DNA of 13,615 nucleotides from Rhizophlyctis rosea. Lineage: Eukaryota; Chytridiomycota; Chytridiomycetes; Rhizophlyctidales; Rhizophlyctidaceae. Shown one piece after another: positions 1-7,446 of the stretch. How positions within the stretch are numbered: the stretch's first letter is position 1; every line of letters starts with the position of its first letter. The position numbers and the translations under genes are program-made. The notes below the pieces were generated by a model that made no database searches, had not been told where the DNA came from, and saw nothing but the letters and a program-made list of their open reading frames with translations. The stretch covers positions 1 through 13,615 of the forward strand of contig JADGJC010000536.1 in the NCBI GenBank assembly GCA_027596075.1. The letters run 5' to 3'.

Positions 1-567
1 CGGCCGGGGGGCGCGCGCCGCCGCCGGCAAGAGTGGGGAAGAGTGGCATGAAGCGGTGTTTGATGTTAGTGACCTTGAATGAAAACTCAGTGGACATTTT
101 CCTGCCTGCAACCTTGGCGTCAAGGTATATGTCACCTTCACCAATTTCAAATGCATACAGGATGGCAACCCAGTGCTGGACAACTCAAATGGTTGAGAAA
201 CACAATGACGTCCCTGGATCGTTCACGAAACTTTTTCTTCCAAGCCGAATTATCCCAAGTTTGGAACAAGGGGAACCGAGTCCAGTGCCAAGGTAAAAAA
301 CAATAAAAATAAAACTGATAACAGAGTGCTGGGATTGGCATTCATCAGAGCCGAAAGCTGCCGGACATGCTTAGGCGTGTCTTCTTTCATGGTACCCTCA
401 TTTTAAATCTGCAAAGGACACAAAAGAGCGCCCACTTCAGAGACAGAACTTCGCCAAAAAAGGATACAAGGAAGATTTTGGATGGAGCAAACGTGTGCTC
501 TCGTGAGATCACTCTTCAGAATCGCTATCGAAATTTGTGCTTAGGGCAAACAACCGAAGTTTAAATC
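1..567. other. Left edge, possible partial exon
   Basis: The first 28 bases are only G and C. From base 3 a plus-strand frame is open to a TAA at about 296-298. It would encode a Gly/Ala/Pro start and then MKRCLMLVTLNENSVDIFLP. It meets donor-like GTATATG near 125 and GTAAAA near 294, the latter followed by an A-rich 32-nt segment ending in ACAG. It could be the end of a gene that starts outside the window. Nothing else is supported up to 567. Confidence 0.2.
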
Positions 568-769
568 TTAGCAATAATGGTTGCTCAGTAAATGTAGGCG
601 TACACCAAAAGCGAAAATATCCTGCGTGATCAGCACTAGCACATGGAATTTGTATGGGAGTAAATTCCATGAATCGGTTTCGTATAGAGCAGACTTGTCC
701 GCAACTTCTTCAACGGATGGAACGCAACTCTCCACATGAAATTCTGCAACCAGAGACAGCTTCAGAGTT
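568..769 (-). CDS. Candidate terminal exon, minus strand
   Basis: A 67-codon minus-strand frame ends at TAA (568-570). It begins after an acceptor-like ATGCAG and joins in phase to 825-925 through a 55-nt intron that starts GTAAGTATT. G occupies position 1 in about 37% of codons and position 2 in about 7%, a coding-like pattern. The peptide contains VEEVADKSALYETDSWNLLP and ends ...TQDIFAFGVRLHLLSNHYC. The DIFAFGV stretch resembles the kinase subdomain IX pattern D-[VIM]-[FWY]-[SA]-[FL]-G, but the protein stops soon after and no other kinase motif is visible. I do not call it a kinase. Confidence 0.37.
642..671. repeat. Perfect 10-bp inverted repeat, 10-nt loop
   Basis: CATGGAATTT (642-651) is matched by its exact complement AAATTCCATG (662-671) across a 10-base spacer. 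It would form a hairpin in DNA or RNA from either strand. It lies inside the 568-769 candidate exon. There is no T-run after it, so it is not a terminator of bacterial type. It may be chance. Confidence 0.7.
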
Positions 770-824
770 CTGCATGTTTACTGGCGCGTAATTACACCCA
801 CGGTACACCCCTCTGAATACTTAC

Positions 825-925
825 TGCCTCCACTGCACTCGAGATTGCTTCAACTGACGAATACTTGTTTTTTGGCATACGAAGCAGTCAGAAACCTGGG
901 TCGGTCTCGGACTTTGCATGACAAA
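825..925 (-). CDS. Candidate internal exon, minus strand
   Basis: This segment is bounded by a strong acceptor (a T/C-rich run ending TTGTCAG) and a near-consensus donor (GTAAGTATT). Only one frame is open through it, starting FVMQSPRPTQVSDCFVCQKT, and it ends two bases into a codon, matching the next candidate exon. It shows no codon-position bias of its own, so the splice sites are the main evidence. Confidence 0.3.
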
Positions 926-3468
926 CTGACAAGTCGAATGGGAGAAAAAAGGAAAGATGCCAAATGATGGATCAGCACATTCAGGAGAACGCAGTCCAAG
1001 CATGAGCATTGGGCATGAGCTTGGAGTCAGGTTAATGTATGACTTTTAGTTGCAATGCGCTTGAGGGTTTCCACCAATAAACCATAGTGACCATGCAAGG
1101 TAAAAAGATCACTGAAATCGATCATTCAAACAGTATGAGCGACCGTCATCCTGAAGACGGGACTATGATAGCGCGCTTGTGCTGTCAGGCACTTCAGTCG
1201 CTTCTCGCCGCTCAAGTGCATGCACAGAGGAGGCCGACAGTGACTGCGCATCAATCCTCACCTCTTTGACTTTGACTCAGAAAGCTTCGCAAGGGAAGGA
1301 AAAGACTTCTGAGACAGACGACTAATGACGATGGAGAAAAACTTGATCCTGCCTTCTTGTAACCCCGCCTTGGATGCTGGCTGACATAGTGAATCGGACT
1401 GTGGAGATTCACCAAGGAATTGGAAGCAAGGAAAGAGCAAAAAGTATATCTCTCATCCAACCAAAGGACAGCTACGGACGTATATGCCGGCATGGGAGTC
1501 TGACGTGACCTGCTATTTCAACTTTTTCTGCCTGACACTTGAGACCATAGTAGGGCCTGGTTGTGCGAAAAGAGATGTCGAATGAGGAGTCCGCATGTTT
1601 TGGCCATTCCTGTGCGTCAATGAAGTACTAAAACGAGCCCCAGCGACTGCTAAGCTAGCCGACCAGAAAGACAAGATTGCAAAATCAAACAAATGCGCAG
1701 GTTGTGCTCCTCCTGGCAGATCTGATTCAAGGTCAGCGGTGTCTTGCGCAAGTTTGATCATGATCTCAATATGCCAACACTCTGATTGAAACTAGGTTCA
1801 AGAGGATGCATCAACAGCCCTCCCTTCCATTCACCTTGATACTTGCTCCATTGCCAAAGAAGTTGCGTGGGAGGGGTGCAGTGGATAGGGTAATGGATCA
1901 TGTTTGACGGTGATTTGTCAGCGCAAATGTAAGTGCAAAAACTTTTCCTCGTCACCGTGCAATAGCAGTCGACTCGGATGTCACCAGAACGCTTTGGAAT
2001 GCATATTTAGCGGCAAGGTGGTGCTAGGCGACAAACGTCCGGTTGGACCATGATGACTTCTTAAATTCTCCAGCAACGCTTGTTTTGAGCGCTTGCATAA
2101 AGGTTGGCGCAAGTGTACCAGAAAAGGTGAAAAGGCAAAAGTAGCAAAATGATACTTACGGGCGAATGGTATTGCGATTGACACATATCAGAGTTCAATC
2201 GCCCAGATTTGTCTATGGCATGATATCCGCCCGTGAGAAACATGAACGGCGACCTAAGAGCATGCCTCGTGTGGAGACAATACTTCGCAAAAAAGGAGTT
2301 CCAGAGAGAGGCCCAGAAAAGCGAACGTGCTGCAATAATAGCAACCATTCACTACACCGTAAACGACTCGGATGCTCATCACACTATTTGCTTGGAGTAC
2401 AGAAGGGGCACATATGATACTTACCACTAATGGTCACCCGGAAATACTGTAGGCTTGCACCACCACAAAAAGATCGCGTACCCGGCAAGAGCACGTGGAA
2501 GCATTTTTGAAGGGCAACTCATGAATTGATCACATAGGAGGGAATCTCGTCTGCAAACGGATGGAGCCTGAAAGATCGACATATAAAACTTAGAAAATGT
2601 GAATTGTTGATGCTTCTGATTTATGTGGTGACACTGAGAGTGGCCCTTCTGAGTCGATGCAGTTCCCTAGTTGCACTGGAGATTCCCTACTCTGGACCCC
2701 CGTGAATTTGTTTTTGTCGTGCAAATTATACAGAACGAATCAGTCCGTCTGCCTTGCATGATAGCCGACCGAGACAACAAAAGGACGCCAGAGCCATATA
2801 GCACATGGTCAAGTTGCCACCCAACCGCGGGCATTAAGATGATGCTAGAGTTGAGATATATCTGTCTGCTGCAATATTTGAGTGGTCTCGTCCCCAAACT
2901 TGCAAGGCTGACAAAAACGATTCCGAACATGCAAACTCGTCTGACCAACCATCCTGAGTAGGCAACTCTGACAGCCCGCCTTGTGCTGTTATGCGGCCCT
3001 CCTTGCCTCCTTGATTGTTTGCATATAGGAGGCCATGCGGGACTGTAAGCTGCGTGACTTGCGTGCCAATCCTGGCCCGGATTTCACTGAAAATCAAAAC
3101 TGCACGCGCGATAAGGAAAAGTGCAACTCACTCAACTCTTAGCGGTGACGGCTTTGGCAATAACCATGTCTTTTTCTGATCCCGCGTTTGATGCTCGCTG
3201 ACACAAGATGGAAGTGATTATGGAAATGGCATGAAAAAGTGGACACTCGGACATGTTTCAACTCGGCTGGGTACTTTACACAAGGTTCAATACAGTCAAT
3301 ACAGTACTTCACACTGACTCTACGTGATCCCAATGTCTTTCCCGGCCGACCCTGCCCTGTGATTCTCCGAGTGAATTTACATATCAAAGTCATTGAGAAA
3401 TCAAGGAATCGAATCATGTCTGCCATCCAGTTAATTCCCGCCACGAAGCTCTCCGACCAGTTTCCACA
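926..3468. other. Mostly featureless stretch
   Basis: Apart from the possible exons near 2061-2550, I see no supported gene. ORFs of 60-100 codons occur on both strands at chance frequency and overlap each other. A 9-bp tandem duplication (TCAATACAG twice) lies at 3287-3305. The 128-codon plus-strand ORF at 3239-3625 runs antisense over the 3' end of the His-rich gene and is taken as a shadow. Confidence 0.4.
2061..2550 (-). other. Possible minus-strand exons with matching donors
   Basis: Two sites carry the same 11-base donor GTAAGTATCAT on the minus strand (junctions near 2419 and 2156). Reading frames can be run up to each, for example one ending QYFRVTIS at the first and one ending QSQYHSP at the second, and the phases agree across a branch-and-acceptor ending TTATTGCAG. 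Codon-position composition does not support these frames, so the donors may be chance or belong to non-coding transcripts. Confidence 0.2.
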
Positions 3469-4104
3469 TCATTGCGAGGAAGTAGCAGCGACAATGAGGA
3501 AGATGACTGTTATCACAATCAAGGTTGGGAGAAACACCCAAAAGACAGTGGGAAAAAATGAATCGTCGGAACTGGGCCGACGGCGAGTAGCAGGTGAACG
3601 GCGTATGAGAGGAGTTGATTCGTGAATTGCAGATGACGGGGCGGGTGGGACCGGAGAATGAGAGTGGTGGTGTTGGGCGTGATGGTGATGGAAATGGTGG
3701 CGACCAGCATGGTGGTGATTGTGGTGACCAGGATGGTGGTGACTAGGATGGTGGTGACCAGGATGGTGGTGACCAGGATGATGGTGACTATGATGGTGGT
3801 GCTGATGATGGTTGTGGTGAGCGGGGTGATGTTGATGATATTTATGGTGATGATGGGAGTGTTGGTGCAGATGATGCGGATGCTCTTCGTCGCCCTGATG
3901 ATCGGGATGAGTCTGCAAGTCACTGGGGTCGTGATGCGCTGTGTGTGAGTATGCAAGTGAGTCGCTGTGAGAGGCAGAATGGGCCTGGTTGTGCGAGTCG
4001 GGCGAGTGACTGTCTGTATGAGAGTAAGAGTGTGAGCTCTCGGAGTATGACGGCGGGTCGTCAGTGCCGGATGGAGCAGAATGAGAATGCCCGTCGTCGT
4101 GCAT
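3469..4104 (-). CDS. Histidine-rich tail-anchored membrane protein
   Basis: This is the one clear gene. It encodes 211 residues, from an ATG with A at -3 to a TGA. The frame is open a little further upstream, but only through non-ATG codons, so this is the first usable ATG. Residues 1-70 are rich in Ser, His and Asp and contain PPSY (17-20), a WW-domain (Nedd4/Rsp5) ligand pattern. Residues about 75-150 are dominated by His, including HHHPG units. ESTPLI (162-167) fits the acidic dileucine motif [DE]xxxL[LI] for AP-complex sorting. An Arg-rich stretch (168-176) leads to one hydrophobic segment (about 187-207) and a four-residue tail. I infer a cytosolic N-terminus and C-terminal anchoring in an endosomal or vacuolar membrane. 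The Ser/His bias persists where the DNA is not repetitive, which favours real selection on this frame. The His-rich part probably binds zinc, nickel or copper. I recognise no family. Confidence 0.72.
   Translation of the reverse strand: MHDDGHSHSAPSGTDDPPSYSESSHSYSHTDSHSPDSHNQAHSASHSDSLAYSHTAHHDPSDLQTHPDHQGDEEHPHHLHQHSHHHHKYHQHHPAHHNHHQHHHHSHHHPGHHHPGHHHPSHHHPGHHNHHHAGRHHFHHHHAQHHHSHSPVPPAPSSAIHESTPLIRRSPATRRRPSSDDSFFPTVFWVFLPTLIVITVIFLIVAATSSQ
3724..3798. repeat. 15-bp tandem repeat inside the His-rich gene
   Basis: About five copies of a 15-bp unit lie side by side, seen on the plus strand as variants of GGTGACCAGGATGGT. Copies differ by one to three bases, mainly C/T and G/A changes. On the minus strand each unit encodes His-His-His-Pro-Gly/Ser, and a unit of 15 keeps the frame, so copy-number change would lengthen or shorten the His-rich tract without breaking the protein. 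Flanking sequence is looser ATGGTG-type repeat. Confidence 0.85.
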
Positions 4105-4439
4105 ATTTGACGAATGTTGAATGAAACGAAATTGACAAGAATGAGCATCAAATTCCAAGCGGTGTGGGAATGACTTGGTGCTTCGCGGAGATGTATGATT
4201 CCAAGGCTAGATGGAAGATGTGGCGATGCGTGCATGTGCTAAAAATAGTGGTCTTCTGGCGGTTCGGGCGACACGGCATACCTTGCCATACAATGGGAAA
4301 AGGTCATCATCGCCATGATCAGAGCAGATCGGCTGGTTGGTAGCACGTGACCAACCTGTTGATCGATGCTCTGATTGATGAAGGCGAATTGTAGAAGTTC
4401 TCCAATGCAGCGCATGCTGACATGTAAATTACTGGTCAG
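4105..4439. promoter_or_regulatory. Upstream region of the His-rich gene
   Basis: This is the leader side of the minus-strand His-rich gene and possibly the start side of the plus-strand candidate gene. Two minus-strand ATGs (4235 and 4148) precede the chosen start and lie in a different frame that stays open past it. A mature transcript containing them should be translated poorly from 4104, so transcription may start below 4148 or the leader may be spliced. A weak donor-like site (AAG followed by GTATGC) sits near 4278, with possible acceptors near 4238 and 4207. A 58-codon minus-strand ORF (4239-4415) also lies here and could be a leader exon or chance. No clear TATA box is visible. Confidence 0.35.
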
Positions 4440-4635
4440 CTAAGCATTGTTGGCGGCGGATTCTTCCAACCCCGCGTTTTGAAAGGGCTCAACTTCAAGG
4501 CTGAGAAATGTGCCTTCAATCTCAGAAGTCATGTTCCCCGCGGGGCAGCAAATGCATCTGCATTTGGGGAGGTGTCTGCGGGAAAATTTGGCGCCGACAC
4601 AACGGACGGCGCATGTCAGAGAGCGAAGAAACGTG
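4440..4635 (+). CDS. Candidate exon, plus-strand spliced gene
   Basis: The frame is open from an acceptor-like CAG at 4437-4439 to a TGA near 4638, with a possible donor (GTTGAT) at 4636. The peptide is rich in Gly, Ala, Phe and Lys and begins near LSIVGGGFFQP. It has few Cys, Trp or His, unlike chance translation. About 45% of codons begin with G, although the region is G-rich overall. An antisense ORF (4440-4715, 91 residues, from ATG, containing CRCICC) overlaps it completely, so only one of the two can be main coding sequence. I prefer the plus strand on composition. I recognise no domain. Confidence 0.35.
4536..4566. repeat. Two adjacent palindromes
   Basis: CCCCGCGGGG (4536-4545) is a perfect 10-base palindrome. 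It is followed by CAAATGCA-TC-TGCATTTG (4549-4566), with 8-bp arms around a two-base centre. They lie within the candidate exon at 4440-4635. Such sites can bind dimeric regulators, but there is no promoter evidence here. Confidence 0.5.
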
Positions 4636-4762
4636 GTTGATGGGGTTCCATGGCCGCATTTTTTTTCTGTCGCTAAGCCGTCGCGCCGACCTTGCGATCC
4701 TAATGCCGCTCCCATGACAATGAATCAGCTTAGATAGAAGTGATGGGGATGATGGTCAACAG

Positions 4763-5102
4763 GCACAGCATATCATGAAGGAGAAATGTTCCTGATGATT
4801 CAGAGCATACTCAGTGGAATGATCCGCCACTAATATTTGCACTGTTGCGTGGTCAAGAAGTGCTCGATCTGAACGACATGAAGTTAATTACGCGCCCCGA
4901 CCTCCTTCTTTGCCGCTTTGCAGCATCCACTCCATATCCGTCTTGTGCTTTCTGCCCAGACTAGTTTTAGTAGGAAGAATCACTGTTTTTAGGCAGCGTC
5001 ATTGTTTCTGCCCTATCCCTGGTGTGGACTATGTACACCCGGTACACATTATGAGGTGATGGTAGGAAAAATCAAGGTACTCTAAACATGCATCTATGCC
5101 AG
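4763..5102 (+). other. Weak linking segments of the candidate plus-strand gene
   Basis: Several short stretches could connect the stronger candidate exons. At 4763-4813 the frame reads TAYHEGEMFLMIQSIL. A very good acceptor, with a pyrimidine-rich run ending in TTTGCAG, ends at 4921. A second acceptor (TGTTTTTAG) ends at 4993, followed by a hydrophobic segment (SVIVSALSLVWTMYTR) whose end would join the 5103 exon in the right phase through a 61-nt intron. The donors are weak and not all phases can be reconciled, so I do not propose exact exons here. Confidence 0.2.
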
Positions 5103-5262
5103 CATAATCTCTGCCATCTTGACCTTTAACGACAAGGACGAATTTGGAAATCTGGCAGACACGGGGCCCTCAATCATTACCTTGCTGAAATCCGTCTTGG
5201 CAACAGTGAAATCGGGCGCCTCGCGGACGCCTCGTTTAGTCCAGTCCGACAAGACAAATTGG
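5103..5262 (+). CDS. Candidate internal exon, plus strand
   Basis: An open plus-strand frame runs from an acceptor-like CAG at 5102 to a possible donor (GTTTGA) at 5263, just before an in-frame TGA. The peptide starts IISAILTFNDKDEFGNLADT and later has a Ser/Arg/Lys-rich part. Codons are strongly purine-first (about 70% over 5101-5220), with pyrimidine common at position 3. A minus-strand frame with no ATG start is also open across 5094-5354, so strand assignment rests on codon pattern and is not certain. I know of no matching family. Confidence 0.35.
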
Positions 5263-5297
5263 GTTTGAAAGTGATACGTCGGCGTTCCTACCTTAAG

Positions 5298-5347
5298 CTC
5301 AGAGATCGTCGTAAATCCCTCGATTTGATTGAGGATGAGGACGACAT
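5298..5347 (+). CDS. Candidate short acidic exon, plus strand
   Basis: After a pyrimidine-rich acceptor (CCTACCTTAAG, ending 5297) the frame reads LRDRRKSLDLIEDEDD and meets a possible donor (GTGACT) at 5348. Joined to the previous and next candidate exons the phases agree. The basic-then-acidic pattern would be a soluble linker. It is short, and two weak sites define it. Confidence 0.25.
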
Positions 5348-5401
5348 GTGACTTTTATTCTTATCCTTGTGACGTGCAACTATCATTTGTCATTCTCTTA
5401 G

Positions 5402-5624
5402 TGCAAATAAGAACTCTAGATGCTGCAGAACGAGATGAGACTCTCCATGTTCGCCAAGTTCCTATTCCTCAGGTGTCTGCTGCCGTTGATAAGGTGCAGA
5501 ACATCTATCCTGTGTTTGCTATGCCTAAGATTGCAGCGTTATTGCTTACTTCCGTCGGTGTGGTCGTCGAATCTCATGGTCATCTCATGTCCGGAGTTTC
5601 CATTTCCAAACTCCCTTACTTCGG
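5402..5624 (+). CDS. Candidate internal exon with hydrophobic segment
   Basis: This is the best-supported exon candidate on the plus strand. It follows a strong acceptor (CATTCTCTTAG, ending 5401; an alternative acceptor ends at 5411) and may end at GTAAAT (5625) or earlier at 5595. About 38% of codons start with G while only about 9% have G in the middle, a typical coding pattern. The first half is polar (TLDAAERDETLHVRQVPIPQ). The second half has a hydrophobic stretch (IAALLLTSVGVVV) and then HGHLMSG. The internal ATG at 5521 followed by a hydrophobic run looks like a signal peptide, but the codon signal extends well upstream of it, so I read this as an internal exon. Function unknown. Confidence 0.42.
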
Positions 5625-5688
5625 GTAAATGGTGATGTGGCTTTTGGTTGAACCATAGTTGATATGATGAACTTCCGTAACTCTGCAG

Positions 5689-5767
5689 CTCTGTATCGCA
5701 CTGGCCGTAAATGCCGCTCTTCCCGTCGGAGTATTGCAAATGGAGAATGTCATTTTTGCGATGATGA
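5689..5767 (+). CDS. Candidate exon, hydrophobic, plus strand
   Basis: The frame follows an acceptor (AACTCTGCAG, ending 5688) and reads LCIALAVNAALPVGVL, then MENVIFAMM. Half of the codons in 5701-5760 begin with G and almost none have G in the middle. It can be joined to the previous candidate exon in phase if that exon ends at 5595. The sequence is hydrophobic enough for a membrane helix, so with the previous exon it suggests a membrane protein. The downstream end is uncertain. Confidence 0.33.
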
Positions 5768-5984
5768 GTCATCACTGGGCATGGCGAAAAGGACTAGATC
5801 AAGGATGTTCTGTGCAAAGTCGCATTCAGAAGTCAAAAACAAATAGGGGTTCACACTTTTATGGCGGTTGCCTTCTTAGCCGTCCGGGGTTTGAAAATTA
5901 AAAGTTCATGTTGAGTGCGCTGTTGTTCTAAAACGCGAGGTCCTCTTCGCGTCTCGAAAGATGAAAAGAAATCGTGACGCATGC

Positions 5985-6640
5985 AGCGCATCGAGAGCCC
6001 CGACCAATTGAGCTACTCAAACTTGACGAAATTGCAAGTTGCCACGGCACTAAATCATCGGTTCAGTGCTGCCTCTATCCCTTGCTCAAAAGGCAATCAG
6101 ACGCCCAGAATCCAACATCAAGGGCTGAATTGTGGATGCTTACAGAGCCGGTGCCTTCGCAATCCATAAGACTGGTCGATGGTCACTGTCGGTGCTGGGG
6201 GAGAGCCATGGGGTTTGGGTCAGTGATGAGGCAAAGCACCGCATGGTGTGGCGCATGCGGCGGTGCCTTTCATATGACTCCAAAGGGTGGTGATCGCATC
6301 ATTGATAGAAGAAGTCGTGTCTGTGACTGCCGACTCTCGTTCGCACGTACCGACTGTCATGAGTCTCATACGTGCATTGCGATGCACAATATTGTGCGAA
6401 ACAAATTCCTTTTCAGATGGAGAAAAGTGAAGAGACCGGGGGTCACCTCATTCATCCTTGACTACCACCTCCATTCTCCTGCGCCATCGCATTGGATGGG
6501 CAGCAGATATTGGTGCGCTTCAATGAAAACCTGTTGAGCCGAACCTTGTTTCCTATGATTACGCGTTGCAAAACGGTTTGATATGTAACTTAGCCTCCAA
6601 CAAGCTGAAAAAAGTTGGCAACATATCTCTTGGCAGCAAT
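5985..6640 (+). other. Further possible exons and a 187-codon chance ORF
   Basis: The longest plus-strand ORF here (5974-6537) begins at GTG. It shows no three-base periodicity of G and is rich in Cys, His, Trp and Arg, so I treat it as chance. Shorter pieces look better: 5985 onward (HREPRPIELLKLDEIA); a stretch after the acceptor ending near 6145 (AGAFAIHKTGRWSLSVLGES); one after a very strong acceptor (AAATTCCTTTTCAG, ending 6415) that reads MEKSEETGG; and one near 6503-6572 (ILVRFNENLLSRTLFPMITR). They could continue the 4440-5767 gene. Boundaries are not defined well enough to annotate singly. Confidence 0.22.
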
Positions 6641-6756
6641 TCAAGTGCAATGTGCCGCTGCTTGCTGGATTAACAACAAACATGTCGCCTGACTGCACAG
6701 GTTGTAGCGCTGTTTTCGACTTCACTTTCCATGAAGGGAAGGATAACTATAGATAG
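6637..6756 (+). CDS. Candidate exon, Cys-containing, plus strand
   Basis: After an acceptor (TATCTCTTGGCAG, ending 6636) the frame is open for 39 codons to a TAG. It reads through QFKCNVPLLAGLTTNMSPDC, then TGCSAVFDFTFHEGKDNYR. G-first codons are more frequent than in the other two frames. The TAG could be a true stop, or the segment could be spliced further, since the same frame again looks coding at 6757-6813. The ATG-started ORF at 6731-6976 in another frame overlaps it and is a competing reading. Confidence 0.3.
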   Translation, partial: QFKCNVPLLAGLTTNMSPDCTGCSAVFDFTFHEGKDNYR

Positions 6757-7279
6757 CGCAATGGACTTCAGCTACGTGCAGCAAAAATTGGTCAAGCACG
6801 TCAGGGATTCGAACCTTGATGAGCATCATAAACACTCGGAGACCTGCCTGTTCTGGCGTTCAAAGCTCCTCTCTCCGTTAGAAAAAATCCGTCTCAAAGA
6901 TATCATTCTATTGAATGATCAGGGTAGACAGCATCCTTACTTCATCCAATTGCCTTCAGACTTTCGCTTGCTGTAGTCTCCAGACCATGTTTCCTGATAT
7001 GGCTGCGGGGGCTGATTGGTAGCAGCCCGCTCCCTTCTTGCCACTGGCATGCATACTGAACTTACCGAGACGTGCTCAAATGAAATTAAATGGATTGACA
7101 AAGACCACGAATGCCGGAAGACTTCATCCAAGCAAGTAGTAGACAGTCCCGATGGCGTTGGTTACATTTCATGCGAGAGCTGGTACAAAAAAGACTTCAC
7201 CTGAGGAATTGATCCGCGGACACGTTGAAGTCACAGGACGAAGAACAGTCATGAAATAACAGCCTCAACATCAAGCGGT

Positions 7280-7446
7280 AGGCACCAAGCGCGCTGGCTA
7301 CAGAACCTACAAACCAACCGGAAGCATCGGGCAACCCCGGACTCATCGTTCAACTTTCTCCTGATAGCCGGACTGCTTTTGAAGAAAAGCGAACAACGGC
7401 TCAGGCACTCCCAAATTTACTCTCAGGCAAGGCGTCCGAATCATGA
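7280..7446 (+). CDS. Candidate C-terminal exon, plus strand
   Basis: The frame runs from an acceptor-like TAG at 7277-7279 to a TGA at 7444-7446. It is low in Cys, Trp and His and rich in Ala, Ser, Glu and Pro (starting APSALATEPTNQPEASGNPG), as in a disordered tail. A segment just upstream (about 7143-7258) is also compositionally coding in another frame (TVPMALVTFHARAGTKKTSP) and could join it in phase. No domain is recognised. The acceptor lacks a good pyrimidine tract. Confidence 0.3.

Noticed and set aside
3658..3948. Plus-strand ORF rich in Met and Val antisense to the His-rich gene
   Set aside because: It is the direct antisense product of CAY-rich codons and the 15-bp repeat.
4440..4715. 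91-residue minus-strand ORF with CRCICC, metallothionein-like
   Set aside because: It has a real ATG and mild bias, but the plus-strand frame across the same DNA has better composition. The Cys cluster is one short run, not a repeated metallothionein pattern.
5094..5354. 86-codon minus-strand frame with protein-like sequence
   Set aside because: It has no ATG and no good acceptor, and the RNY codon pattern in the same DNA favours the plus-strand frame.
6384..6397. 14-bp palindrome GCACAATATTGTGC
   Set aside because: About one palindrome of this length is expected by chance in a window this size.
5974..6537. 187-codon plus-strand ORF
   Set aside because: It starts at GTG, is rich in Cys, His, Trp and Arg, and G counts are equal at all three codon positions (about 49, 55, 48). 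It is long enough to notice but fits chance.
6790..6850. Minus-strand tRNA T-arm (GGTTCGAATCCC)
   Set aside because: The T-loop is good, but the stem has an A-C mismatch. No D-arm, anticodon arm or matching acceptor stem is found at the right spacing.
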